Assembly (NCBI GenBank): GCA_029961685.1
Contig: JARWKL010000001.1
Location: 55,268,062 to 55,332,061 of the forward strand
Direction: 5' to 3'
From: Aristolochia californica
Lineage: Eukaryota > Streptophyta > Magnoliopsida > Piperales > Aristolochiaceae
DNA: 64,000 bases
Within the stretch, counting starts at the first letter, position 1, and every line of letters begins with the position of its first letter. Under the pieces are notes generated by a model. It was given only the letters and a program-made list of their open reading frames with translations. It did not search any database and had not been told where the DNA came from. Made by a program: the position numbers and the translations under genes. Below, one piece after another: positions 39,401 to 51,560 of this stretch.

Positions 39401-42400
39401 TGTAAAAATTATAAACAATTCTTAAAAAATACAAAGATAACAACTACAATGACAAAATCAAAATTTATTTAAATAATGGCCCATTAAAAATTATTAACTT
39501 GTAAAATTATAATTTTTTTAGAAAATTACAAAAAATAAAAATTATCATGATAGATTTGAAAGTTAAAACAATCTATTCATACACCATATATACCTGGATA
39601 GAATATCAAATAACCTATTCAAATTAAATCTATATGCATAACTTCAAATAATCTATCATACAAATAACTTGTTCAAATAATTGCATCTAACGATCATTAA
39701 AAAATCTATAAACCTATAAAAATTATAAAAAATTCCTCCAAAACACAAAAAATTACAACTACCATGGCAAAATCAAAATTAAAATAATCTTAATATGTAC
39801 CATATACCTGGATTAATTACAATTAACATATCAAATGGAACTTATATGCATAAAAATACAACTAGTTGAAATAATTAAAATACCATCACATTGGCATTTT
39901 ACCCTGATTGGAATATAAAAAATAACGTAATATGTTATGACATTAAGTTAAAGTCATGAACAAGTAACCATAGAACTCCACAATATCAAACCGTTTACAA
40001 GTTATAACATACATATCTCAACAATCTACAAATAGCTTCTCACAACTTGCAAGTCAAAAGTCACAAACTATAAACAAGTCACAATTAATCTCCAAATAGC
40101 TCTAGTGAGGCAAGCAACAAAAATTTCTGCAAAAAATGCCAATCAACAATTGAAAACAAAAAATTATAATTAAAAATATAAATATCAATATAAATTTACC
40201 ATAACATAAAATCAATCTTGTGAAATTACAAAGGCTGGGGTATTTTGGTCATTTTCATATGTTTGGTAAGTGTCATAATGTATCAGATAAGTAGTATTTT
40301 ATGTCATGTGCCAATTTTTAATATGAAATTTTAAGTTCTATAAACAGAGTTATGTAGGGTTGTACATGAGAGGCATTTTTGTCCTTTCATACCGTTTTCA
40401 CGTAAACAGATTATAAAGGAGATAATTCTCGATTTCTAGAGATTGATCCTAGCAGCCAACATTGCTGCTCCTCTCAGCTCTCTCCCCCCTTCACTTCTTC
40501 TCTCATTTTAACTCAAATATCTCTGATTTTTTGCTTTGCTTCATGGTATCAGAGCAGCGGCAATGATCCTTGGGCATTTCTACGGTAGTTAATCTCTCTC
40601 CCAGATTTCTCAATCTTAAAGGCAAAAATCGGATCGTTCTTCTCCCTGGTAGGAGAAATCCGTATTCCTTTGTTTACTGCCATAATCTCTTTTGGCTGAT
40701 GGCTACTGCTGCTCATTGAGCTGTCATAATACCAAATTTTCTCTAGAAGACAGATTAAGTTTTTTGAGCCTCATACCTTGCTGACATCTCCTTACCCTTG
40801 CTGATGGTATGCTGTATTTGATGGAAATTTGGTTTAATTGAAGATTTGTGCAAGATCCGAGAAGGATGTGCCCTAATTGGAGTGTGGGACCTACGTGCCC
40901 TAGTTTAGGAAAATTTGAAGTGAACTTCAATTGAGTTCAGTACTTTTTTTTATTAGTTTAGTACATTTTTTGGGGTAATTTGAGACTCCAAATGGCATAA
41001 TCAAGTACTCAAGTTGCTGCACTTAGACATCAAAGATTTCTGATGTTAAGGACTCTGGAACTATTCAAATCACATCGATTTAATTGAATGGGTCCAATTA
41101 TGTGAATTGGTCTAGGTCTGTACCAATGTACCTGAAGGCCAAAAAAGAAGGCTAAATATATAATGGATGATCCTCCTACACTCATTACTGAAGATTGGGA
41201 AGTCAAGGACAATTTGGTTAGTTAACATTATTGAGCCTAGGTTTAGTCACTAGATTATGACTTGTGGGACAACCAAAATAATGTGGGATACTCTAGCTTC
41301 TTTCTTGTCACAAGAGAGCAACCTTTCTGAGATATATGAGTTGCATGTCTGATATTTCAACATGAAGAAGAGTGATTGTACAGTAACTGACTACTTTACT
41401 GATATGCAAGGTGTACTGCAAGAGATCAGTACATTTCATCCATTTACTACGAATGCTGAAGACATTCGAAAGAAGGAGAATCAAATACAGGTTGCTCAAT
41501 TTCTTGATGGTTTGGGATCAAAATATGATTCCATAAGGGCTCAACTACTGGCTGATGATAGTACTACTACTCTTGAACAAGCGTTTAATAGAGTTATATA
41601 GGCAAAAGGAGTAGTGGTAGACAAAGGGGAGAACAATACTCAACCATTTGATGCAACAACTCTCAACCTTCATCTTTCCTATAATAAGGTTGCGAATATA
41701 GGTCAGGGAAACAGTAGTAGAGGGATAGGAAGAGATTCCTCTATTGATGGTCGTGGTTGGAATGATAGAGGTGACAAGAGATGTATTCACTATAGAAGAA
41801 ACAACCACTTCCCTGAGAAATGTTGGGAGAAGTTTGGTATGATGGCTTGGGCTAATTTTATTGTGTCAAGCTCAGATACATCTTCCCATTCTGGACTTCA
41901 AGATGACATGCAACAGTTGATTCAGCGGTGGGTTCAGTTCACTACTGCTTTTACTCCAGCCACTACTACCATTGTGACCAACTACTCTATTGCAACAAGT
42001 CCCATAATGGCAAGCACAAATATGATTGCATTGAATGTGTCACATTCTGCCTCCTGGATCATTGATTCAGGAGTATGAAATTTTTGTTCAAATCAATTAG
42101 CCCCTCCAAGTCTTATCGTCATGTGGTCTTGGCTGACGGTTCTACTTCTCCAATTCATGGCTTGGGTATTGTTCTTCCTACTTCCAAAATGTCATTAGAC
42201 TCTGTTTTGTTTTTCCCTAATTTTCTTGTATATTTGCTTTTATTACTCGTATTACTAAGTCTTTGAATTGTTCTGTAACCTTTTCTTCTACTTCATGTGT
42301 GTTTCAAGACTTGAAGACTTGAAGACGATTGTTTGGTGGTATTTCTATTCAGATGCCAATGGCATTATCTGCAAAAGATTCATCGTTCTTATGGCGTTTG

Positions 42401-45400
42401 AGGTTGGGGCATCCATCACCATCAAAACTTCGTCAATCCTTTCCATCTAATCCTATTGATGTTTCTTTTGAGTGTGAGTCCTATCAACTGGGAAAACATC
42501 ATAGATTTAATTTCCCAATTAGTTCTAGTAATAGGTCTCGTCTTTTTGAATTAATTCATTCTAATCTATGGAGCCCATGTAGAGTCTCGAGTCCATTTGG
42601 TTTTAAGTATATTATGTCTTTTATTGATGGCTTTAGTCGAGTGACTTCGTTGTATCTTTTAAGAGTAAAAAATCTGAGGTCTTTGATATATTTGTGAAGT
42701 TTTATAATTGAAAAATCTGATATTTTGGTGAAAAATAAGAGAAGAAGAGCTTGGAGAGGAGCAGCTATTGCTGCCTTGGAGTGCATGCCTCAGAAGGACA
42801 AAGGACACTTCCTTTTCTTTTAATCAGGGTTTTAAGTGATTTTCACATAAAAGACAAAAATGCCCCTCAAAACATAAACTTACATATCTCCTAAAACACA
42901 TCTCTAAAATGAATGAAAATTGAACCATAGGCATATGAAGACATTGCCTACCTAACAGATATCATATAAGATAAAAATAAAAAATATAAAATGACCCAAA
43001 TACACTTGACTTAATATTTTAACACTCCCTCTCAAGCTGAAGAGTAGATATCAAATAACCATCCCCCAGTTGGTTTGAAGACTTTACATATGGAATTACC
43101 ACCTTTCCTTGCATAGCTGCATCTCTAATAAAATGGTAATCAAACTCTATATGTTTAGTTCTCTCGTGGAATATAGGGTTACTTGCAATAAAGATGACCC
43201 CCTGATTATCACACTTCATGACCATAGGACCTGGTAATTGGAAGCCAAATTCAAGAAGAACATTTTTATCCCTTATAAGCTCACTAGCAGTGTGAGCTAT
43301 TGCTTGATATTCAGCTTGTACGTTAGATCTAGCTACAATTGTCTGTTTTTTACTTTTATAGCTTACCAGGCTACCTTCAACAAAACAACAGTAACCTGAT
43401 GTAGACCATCTATCCATATGACACCCAACATAATCAACATCAAAATATTCAAGTACATCAATCTGTCCGTTTTGAGTATACAATAGACCTTTTCCCAGTG
43501 CACCATTCAAATACTTTAAAATTCGTTGAACAACTTTTATATGTGCTTTCTGCGGATTTTCCATGAACTAGCTTACAATTCCCACGACAAATGAAATTTC
43601 TGGCCTGGTAACTGTAGCATAAATCAATTTACCTACTAAACGTTGGTATTGAGTTCTGTCCTTGAGAGCAGGACCATGTCATGAAGATTATGGTTGACTT
43701 TTATGGGAGTATCTACCGGTTTAGCACCCAAAAAATCATACTCTTGCAGCATATCTAATATATATTTCTTTTAGGAGAGAACAATACCTTGTTTACTGCA
43801 TGCAACTTCCATGCCAAGTACTTGAGGGGGGGGGTAAATCTTTCATCTGAAAAGATGTGGCCAAGTACTGTCTAACTTCGTTCCTTCAAGATCATCACCA
43901 AACTGTACAATATCATCTACATAAACCACCAAAACAACTACACCAGTCTTCCTCTTAAGTATGAACATAGAATGGTCATAATGGCTTCGGTGGGACCCAC
44001 ACTGTACTACTGCAGTATTAAATTTCTCAAACCATGCCCTGGATTTTGTTTAAGTCCATACATGGCCTTCTATAGCTTACATACCTTCTTTGTCTCCTCC
44101 TAAGCAGCATATCCAGGAGGTAGTTCCATATGAACTTCTTCATGTAAATCTCCATACAAGAAGGCATTTTTTCTCATCAAGCTGAAAAGAGGTCAGCCTT
44201 TATTAATCGCTACAGAGATTAAGATACGTACTGAAGTAGGTCGGGTTACAGGAGAGAATGTCTCAAATACATCAACACCGAAGGTTTGTGTATATCCCTT
44301 TGCTACCAGTTGAGCCTTGTGTCGTTCAATAGATCCATCAACATTATATTTTATCGTATAAACCCATTGACACCTCACAATAGTAGCTCTTGTTGGAGGA
44401 TCACATAAACACCAAGTTCCTCGAGATAGAAAAGTACTAATCTCGTAATCCATAGCTCGTTTCCACTCTGGAGAACACAAACCATGATGTATTGAATGGG
44501 GTATAGTAGAAGTAGACAAGGACATAGCAAATGATTTAAAGGAAGGGAACCAAAAGTGAAGAGAGACATATTTAGAGATAGGACGAGAAATGCATGATTG
44601 TTTACCTTTCCGCAAACTAATTGGCAAGCCCAATTATGATAGAATAGAACCTGCTGGCAAAGAGGAAGATAGTGGGGCATGAGAAGGTAGCTTTTGTAGG
44701 CTTATCTGTCAGAGGCACTATAGCAGCATGAGGATGATGCCTATAGACACGAAGAGGTGGAGAGCAACTAGTGGAGTTGGGAGATCTAGAACAACAACTG
44801 GAACTGGACAATCTGAAGAAGACAAAAGAAACAGAAATCTCACTAGAAGACTCAAAATACGGGGTATACTCAAAGAAGGTCACATCAATTGACACATATG
44901 TCTTTTGGTGAACAGGGTCATAGCATTTGTAACTTTTTTTGTCAACGAGAGTACCCTAGAAAGATACATTTGACTTAGAGGTGACAATTTATCAACTGAA
45001 GCTCCAAACATGTGGACAAAACAAAAACATGAGGTACCACATCAAATAGTTTACAATGTGATTTTAAAACTTGGAAAAAAACCTGGCCATTCATAACAAA
45101 GGAGGGCATGCGATTAATTAAGAAACTAGAAGTTCCCAAGACGACTTAGGAACGTTCATGTGTAGTAATAGTGTCAGACTACCTCAAGAAGATGTCTGTT
45201 TTTACGTTCAACCACCCTATTTTGTTGAGGAGTATAAGGACAAGCCATCTGATTAGTAATACCATAGGAGGTACAAGAAGTTGAAAATTTGATTAAAATA
45301 TTCCAACCCATTATCAGTATGAAACACATGAACACAAACACCAAATTGATTTTTTATTTCACAAAAAAAAAAAAAAAGGAATACATCAAAGAGTTCAAAT

Positions 45401-48400
45401 TTTTCTTATAGGAGATACACCCAAGTTACTCGACTAAAATCATTAATAAATGACACAAAATACTGAAAACCAAATGGATTAGGAATCCAACATGGCCCCC
45501 AATGATCAGAATGAATTAACTCAAACAATTTGGTGCTACAACTAGAACTAACTGGGAAACTGGGCCGATGATGCTTTCCCACTGACACAACTCGCAATCA
45601 AATGAGATTTCTGCTGCTAATGAAGGAAAAGACTGATACTACTTAACTGGTGATGGATGTCCCAAGCATAGATACCATAAGTAGGATGAATCTTGTTGGA
45701 AGATGTGAATATGTTGGATTTAGTTTATGTTTTTTGTTTCTTTTTCACTCTTACTAGGGTGAAGAGTATACTTGTAATATTGGTACTTTTAACATCTGTA
45801 AATAAAGCTTAAGGTGGAGGGTTTGGACAAGTCCATAACCTCATTCTTTCTCCCTTCTTCCCCAATGTGTGTTCTTCTTCTTTCTCCATGAGGTAATCAA
45901 TAGAGTCCAGAAAATCAACATGGTATTAGAGCATTGATTTTCATGACTCGTAGCTATGAGTTTTTAGAATTCCAATCCTGCTAATCTACTTTGGAATTCT
46001 GTGCTCGGTACATCTGTTGCTATGATCGGTATACGTGTTGGTATACTGCTGGAAAGTTATGCTTGAGCTTGGGAGACTTTGTTTTTTCCTCTCAAGCTGC
46101 TGGATAGAAAACCAACACTACTACTTTGCTGCAAGAGATTTCTCTTCAATACCTTGGAGAAACTGATTCGTTGGTTTCACTTAATGTATTATTGCTGCTC
46201 GGTATACTTGGTAGTCCTTGATTTCTGATTCACATTGAAGAGAAACACCAGGTGTTCTTAGTCATTGGTTTTGATCAATGAAATTGAGTTCTGGACAGCA
46301 ACTGCAGCAGATCGAGTTCTTAACCCGGACCGGGTCAACTCAGAACTCAAAGGAGCTGCGCTTCTTCACGAATTACAGCAACCATTGGAATAAAGGCTGC
46401 CAACATCTCACGGACATCTCAAGGCTGAAGTAAGTTCATGGACTCGTTACAGCTGCTGCCATTGCTCTGTAACTTACTCTGTTCGGCCGGCTTGCTTGCT
46501 GCCGTAGAAAATCGTATTGTGTTGTTGACTTTTTTTGGCCGACTTCTGGTTGTCTATCCTGATGCTACCGTGACGCTTCTGTATTGTTATGTTACTTGGC
46601 ATATTGCCTTCCTCAATCTTGTCGGATTGGTATCGTCTCTTCCTATCTTGCTGTCACTGCTTCAGCATTTCCGTCTAGAGCCTTCGGATATCTCGAGCAA
46701 AAGTCTCGTAATTCACTTCTATCTCCTTCACTGCTCGTCAATCCTGTAATTCTTGTTGATGTCTCGTAGCAGTCTCTGTTAATCTCTCTACCATCGTTCT
46801 CTATTTCTCTGTGATCTCGTGAGATACTGCTGGTTCATTGTTGTTTTTGGATGATTTACGATCACTTCTGAGAGATTGAATGGCTAGAACTATCTGAGTT
46901 GGTCAAGATAGTCAGACTATACTTGAAGGCTAAAACGAAATTTAAATTAATTAGAGATGACCATCCTGTCCCTTTGAATGACGACTGAGGAAGCCGAGGA
47001 TAGTCAAGTTATGACCTGGCTGATTAATAGAATGGATTTTAAGTGAAGGAATCAAGTTATCAATTGTGACATGGCTAAGGAGATGTGGATATCCTTAGAG
47101 TTTATTTATGCTTAGGAGAGCAACATGTCACATGTTTATGAACTTTATGCCTAGATGTCCAACATTAATAGAGGTCAGAGGTCAGTCACAGAATACTATA
47201 GTGAGTTGGTTGTATACTGCAGGAGATAATTGTTTTCCATCCCTTTACTGTTGATGAAGGGGAAACAAGAAGACAACATAGACAAGTGCACATTAAAAAA
47301 AAATTGGACGATTTAGGGCCAAAATTTATGCTATTAGGGCACAACTATTGGCATCAGAAGATGTTCAGTCTTTATCCACAATTTGTAGCAGAATATTGCG
47401 TGCAGAGCATGCTATTGTAGCCTAGGGAATTAAATATGTGACTAGTGTTTTTTTAGTAGTACTAAAGTTATGAAACGACCAATAGTTTTCTTCTCAATCC
47501 ATTGCTTGTTGGCAAGCCGTTTGAACTGTGCTAGTCTGGCGCAACTTAGAAAGTGTGGCATCAATACCTTGATAGTTGTTGGGACTGAAACAAACACAAA
47601 GAGCTCGAACAAACATCTCCCAAGTTAGAATGGTTCTATCTTTACATACCATTGGAACCACGTGAGAGCATACCCTTTCACGTGGAAGGATGCTAGGGAA
47701 ATTTTATCCACCAGAGGTGTGCGGTGGTACTCAAAAAATTGGTTTGCCTTGTAAACCCAACCCATAGGATCCTCAGTTGTTTGTACACAGGAAAATTTAA
47801 GCATGCAATATGAGGTTAGAGACTAGTTTCTCAGGGAGGTATGGCGCTCCTTGCTGTCTGTCCAAATTGCCTGTAATCCTGGAGCTGGAGGTTGGCTCAA
47901 TAGAAAGGAGTGGTCTTGGCTTGTCCCTAGATCCCTTGAAAAAAGAGGCGGTTGGCTGTGTTCTTGGAGTTGGTGAATCAGCTTCGTGTGTCACTTGAGA
48001 AGGAGAGAAAGAATTCCTCTCCTTAAGCTCATCAATGGAGTAGTGTTGTTGTTACAAGGCTGCTAAAACATTTTCTTCTTATGACTGGTGTGCAACTTTT
48101 TCTTCTTGCTGTACTGCAATAAAATCTGCCCGAAATTCTTCATCTGCCTTCGCAACCTGGGCTTAAAAAGTGTCTGCCCTAGCTGTAATGCCATTTAACC
48201 GATGTGTTACAACATCAATGAGAGGAAAAGGATCTGCTGGAACGTTGCTCCCATCTTCTCCTTTTGATTTTCTTTTTTTCTTTTTTAAGTAGCCATTCCC
48301 ATAATGTTTGACTCAAACCAGATAAAGAAATAGTTTGCTGGACAATACCTGGCCTCACGAGCCACAATACTGCAAGCCGGGTGTACTCCGATCATCCCTT

Positions 48401-50662
48401 CTTCTGAATTGTTCACTCTGCTACGAGTGTTAGCAGCCTCTTTGAATTTGGGGCTGCTAATGCTGTGAATTAGATAGAAAATTTGGAGAAAAAAGAAGAG
48501 CTGGAATTCCAGAATTTGCAGCTACACATGGGAGAGAAAATAGGAGGAAGAAGACTAGTTTGGCGTGGGTTGGCAATGTCCCAGACAGTCCCACTTTTTT
48601 GAGTTTTTTAAAGTTTTCTCCTCTTAACATTTTTCCAATACTACCCTTACATAATTGGTGCCCATGAGCTTGGACATGTGCTCCTCTCAAACTAGAAATA
48701 GAAAGTTGGTTCCAGAATAGAAAGTTTTGAAAGAAAACTACCACATCCATTTACACCCTTCCTAAGACATTGCTGAAACAAAAGAAACTTATAAACATGA
48801 TGCAAATAAAATGTAAAGCTGTATTAAGGTTGCCTCATGTACTTTTATGATGCAAGATGTACTTAAGAGAGAGGGGGCACTTTCTGCTCTAATCTCATCA
48901 TTAAGGAATTAATGAGGTTTTTTACATGGTTCTGGTTTTGATCACTAGTCTTCCACTCCAGGATTTTTTCCACTTTACAGTTTCCTCAAATGAAATTCTG
49001 ATGAAAGAAAAAATGTTAAAATTCCATATCATGCTTATGGGAAAACCCTTGAGGGAGTCCTTTATATAAGCATACATTTATGTATGCGTGTGCAGAAAAA
49101 CCTTTGGGATGCATTATGTATGCATGTGTGTCTGAGTGTGCGTGTGTGTATAGTTTTTACATTCATTTGTTTTTATTAAAAAACAGGGGCAACAAATAGG
49201 CCGCAGGAACTCGATGAAGCAGCACGCAGACGACTTACAAAACGACTATACATCCCTCTCCCTTCTACAGGTTTTACTTTTATTATTTATTTTTTTGGAA
49301 ATTGGTGACTTATTTTAATTCTGCAAATAAGCACTAAATTGATTCAATACAACAAAAACACACACAAATATGCTGAATCATTAGAGAGGGAGGGAAGGGC
49401 CATATACTCAGGACTGCCCAGAGACTTCGTTTGTTGCAAGCTGATCAGAGCATGTGTTTCCATTGAACCTGCCACAAGCGACTTTGTTCAGCAATTTCAT
49501 TAAAATATATCTTAATCTCCGGGTGCTGGGCTGGGGGAGGAAGCATCCAGCCAATAGCATTGGCTGAGGCACCTTCTACAATCAGAGGGATGCCTGCTTG
49601 CAGAGCTTGGAATTCAGTCTCATGAGAGTCACAAATATTTGTGGGGCCCGAGAACATCAATAGGGATGACCCACTGTTGTCATGGATAGAGCCACCAATT
49701 CCTTTTGGGCCTGGGTTGCCAAAGGAAGAGCCATCAAAGTGCAGCTGTAACCAGCCCACTGAGGGGGGCTCTCAAAAGAATAGAAGAGGGGACTTTCCAT
49801 TTCTGAATGGCATCATCTGTTGTCAGTACTTCCTTATGACTGAGCTGGGGGCAGGGGGCATTTTTTGTAAGGTTCTAGCGCTTAGAAGTGTTCTGTACAG
49901 GTTAAGCTTTGATTGTTTTTCTGCCTGAAAACTTATCAGAAGATATGTTGCTGAATTTGTTTATTTTTGAAGATGCAAGAGCCTGGATTGTTCGGAGTCT
50001 TTTGGTGAAGGATGGTCTATTCAAGCTTTCAGAGGAAGACATTGTATCCATATGCAGTTTAACTGAAGGTCAGCAAAATTACATACCAAAAAGGATACTC
50101 TTTTAAGGTTTGCAAACTGTTGTTGTTACTAAATCTGCCCAATATTTAGTATTGCTTTAAAATTGCTAAAATGGTGTATACAGAGAGAATTAGGTAACTG
50201 ATTCACTCGTGGGATTAGTGTTAAATTAATTTAAAAATAGTGGAATTGGGTTGGCTGCCTTTATTTCTTGTTACTAAAAATCATAAGTTGATAGGAAAAC
50301 CAATATATTGTCATATGTTCCTAGGTTACTCGGGATCAGACATGAAGAACTTAGTGAAGGATGCGACTATGGGACCACTAAGGGAAGCTCTGATGCAAGG
50401 TATTGAGATCACAAAGCTTACAAAGGAAGATATGAGGCCTGTCATTCTTCAGGTATACATGCAGCCCTACGAGTTCTAGATGCTTGCTCACTGATGTCCT
50501 GCAAAAGACTGCCATTTAACATTTGTGACTAATGTTTTCATATCATTAATCAATGTGCAGGACTTCGTGAATGCATTGCAAGAAGTGCGGCCTTCTGTTT
50601 CGGTAAATGAACTTGGAACATATGAAGAATGGAACAGACAATTTGGTAGCTTATCAGTCTAA
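33497..50662 (+). CDS. FIGL1: Fidgetin-like protein 1, AAA-ATPase
   Basis: Nuclear AAA-ATPase; in plants FIGL1 acts with FLIP to restrain RAD51/DMC1 strand invasion and limit meiotic crossovers. Thirteen exons join in frame: 33497-33759, 34211-34349, 34560-35087, 36382-36629, 36840-36967, 37074-37192, 37274-37366, 38225-38326, 38406-38508, 49187-49270, 49973-50068, 50325-50452, 50561-50662, giving 710 residues, close to the roughly 680 of Arabidopsis. The N-terminal third is Ser/Lys-rich and divergent. Then come [17 protein letters not shown] (about 395), Walker A GPPGTGKT split over exons 6 and 7 (about 474-481), Walker [11 protein letters not shown] (about 530), [15 protein letters not shown] with the arginine finger region (about 575), and the Vps4-type C-terminus ending QFGSLSV. 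Intron 9 is 10.7 kb of retrotransposons; all splice phases still fit. Confidence 0.95.
35088..36381 (+). other. FIGL1 intron 3
   Basis: 1.3 kb without a recognisable gene or bordered repeat. Confidence 0.5.
37510..37915 (-). repeat. Probable solo copia LTR in FIGL1 intron 7
   Basis: Same layout as the copia LTR at 8157-8448: purine-rich gag/aag stretch, then short AT-rich text, then atgaccaaaatactcttaa near the right end. No internal coding sequence is attached. Boundaries are approximate. Confidence 0.45.
37923..38104 (-). mobile_element. Very short LINE copy in FIGL1 intron 7
   Basis: Body 37935-38092. A T run (poly-A on the minus strand) is followed by the LINE 3' end, including the codons for [14 protein letters not shown] sequence. 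The TSD aactgttggttt lies at 37923-37934 and 38093-38104. Confidence 0.85.
38509..40218. other. FIGL1 intron 9, left part: AT-rich diverged repeats
   Basis: A T run lies near 38740-38761. A GC-rich block at 39052-39215 begins taggggtgagcacggatt. Blocks near 39236, 39540 and 39780 then share phrases such as caccatatat.cctgga, tatatgcat and aataacttgttcaaataattgcat, suggesting old tandem copies with a period of about 0.3 kb. No coding sequence. Confidence 0.45.
40219..42717 (+). mobile_element. Ty1/copia element, 5' half (LTR, PBS, gag, protease, integrase start)
   Basis: A probable 5' LTR at about 40219-40543 is followed directly by the PBS tggtatcagagc (40544-40555). A UBN2-type gag lies from about 41340 ([34 protein letters not shown]). 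A degenerate zinc knuckle ([14 protein letters not shown], second Cys replaced by Tyr) is followed by the protease start SWIIDSGV with a stop. Integrase begins [42 protein letters not shown]. The copy is cut at 42717 by an opposite-strand copia LTR. Confidence 0.8.
42718..43023 (-). repeat. 3' LTR of opposite-strand copia in FIGL1 intron 9
   Basis: About 306 bp, TG...CA on the plus strand (tgatattttgg ... atattttaaca). Next to it on the right is the purine tract, read on the minus strand as CTTGAGAGGGAGTG. Confidence 0.7.
43024..45690 (-). mobile_element. Ty1/copia element, minus strand, degenerate
   Basis: RNase H at 43024-43564 ([37 protein letters not shown]). RT at about 43565-44640 ([39 protein letters not shown]), with multiple frameshifts. 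Integrase at about 45190-45600 ([31 protein letters not shown]). The 5' LTR and gag are not seen. It inserted into the plus-strand copia element to its left. Confidence 0.8.
45694..47420 (+). mobile_element. Copia LTR, PBS and decayed gag (TGTTGGAAGA family)
   Basis: LTR about 45694-45920 (starts TGTTGGAAGATGTG, internally shortened relative to 59250-59678). PBS tggtattagagc at 45921-45932. A leader runs to about 46860. Then a broken UBN2 gag is readable ([38 protein letters not shown]). Confidence 0.65.
47440..48780 (-). mobile_element. Ty3/gypsy gag relic and possible LTR
   Basis: The minus strand reads [37 protein letters not shown] and [15 protein letters not shown] with frame breaks. 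This is the retrotransposon gag domain of plant gypsy elements. The 48440-48780 segment looks like leader or LTR, without clear ends. It lies in FIGL1 intron 9. Confidence 0.65.
49300..49800 (-). mobile_element. LINE RNase H fragment in FIGL1 intron 10
   Basis: Minus-strand frame 49759-49445: [20 protein letters not shown], then [12 protein letters not shown], then [11 protein letters not shown], the RNase H fold of L1-type LINEs. It is a different subfamily from the copies in ERMP1. No TSD was identified. Confidence 0.75.
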
Positions 50663-51560
50663 ACATAATATAGTGTTAGAATGATACTCATGAATCACCA
50701 GCTTTAAGATGGCGTCCCTGAGTAATTTTCTATAGTTCGAGATTTGTTACTGCCATTCAGTAAGGCATTCTTGATTGCATATGCAGTTGTCTTAAAGTTC
50801 TAGAAGTGGCCAACATCTTGCAGTTATCGAGTGTATTACGATCCATAGGTACAGAGTAGAGTCTTTAGTATATGTCAATTTTGATGTCTACGAGAAACCC
50901 GAGCATCAACCACGAAAAGGAATTTCCTTCTTTCTCCTGTGACTCACATCCCCTTTACTACAAGCCAACGTTTACAAGTGTGTGCGACTCAAAATCTCAG
51001 GCTCAAGCTTGAGATTGATTGTTTTGATGTTGAGTTTTTGCCTCTTAAGGTTGCTCCCCCTTACTTCATTCATTATTTCTTTTTAAGTTTGCCTTCAATC
51101 TTGGCTTCTTCCATTTCTCCATCTATCTATCAAGTTTCTTATAATTTTAGAGAGGGAGAGGGGCAAAGGAGAGAGGGAGAGAGAAGGGGACAAATTCTAC
51201 GAGAGGGAGAGGAGAGCAAGAGAGGTTTTGAGAGTAGTTTTGACTGATTTTTCCTTCAAGCAACACCCGTATTTGTACTTTCTTCATTTTATGTTTATGG
51301 AAATTCCTCAGTCAATTAGGATTCCTTAATTACATAAATTGATGGAAGATTATATAATTAGAGGAGAGATTTTAGAAAATTTCTAAATAAAATACAATCT
51401 TATCTCTAAAAATCTTTTAGGAGAGGAAAGTAAGACTCATTTTTACCCCTATTTCCACTTTTGCCCTCTAGCTCACGTCCCATTTATGTCATGAGCATGT
51501 GTGTCACCTACTAATTTTCCATGTGGCACCCCTTCCCTTCTTGCTTCTTATTCCTTCTTC
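50663..51560. other. FIGL1 3' flank and likely gypsy LTR
   Basis: FIGL1 3'UTR on the left. A purine-rich gagaggg run lies at about 51150-51220. By position the segment left of 51560 should be the 3' LTR of the gypsy element, but I could not fix its ends. Confidence 0.4.

Noticed and set aside
46438..46749. Hydrophobic 103-codon frame as a small membrane protein
   Set aside because: Lies in the leader of a copia element between PBS and gag; no family match.
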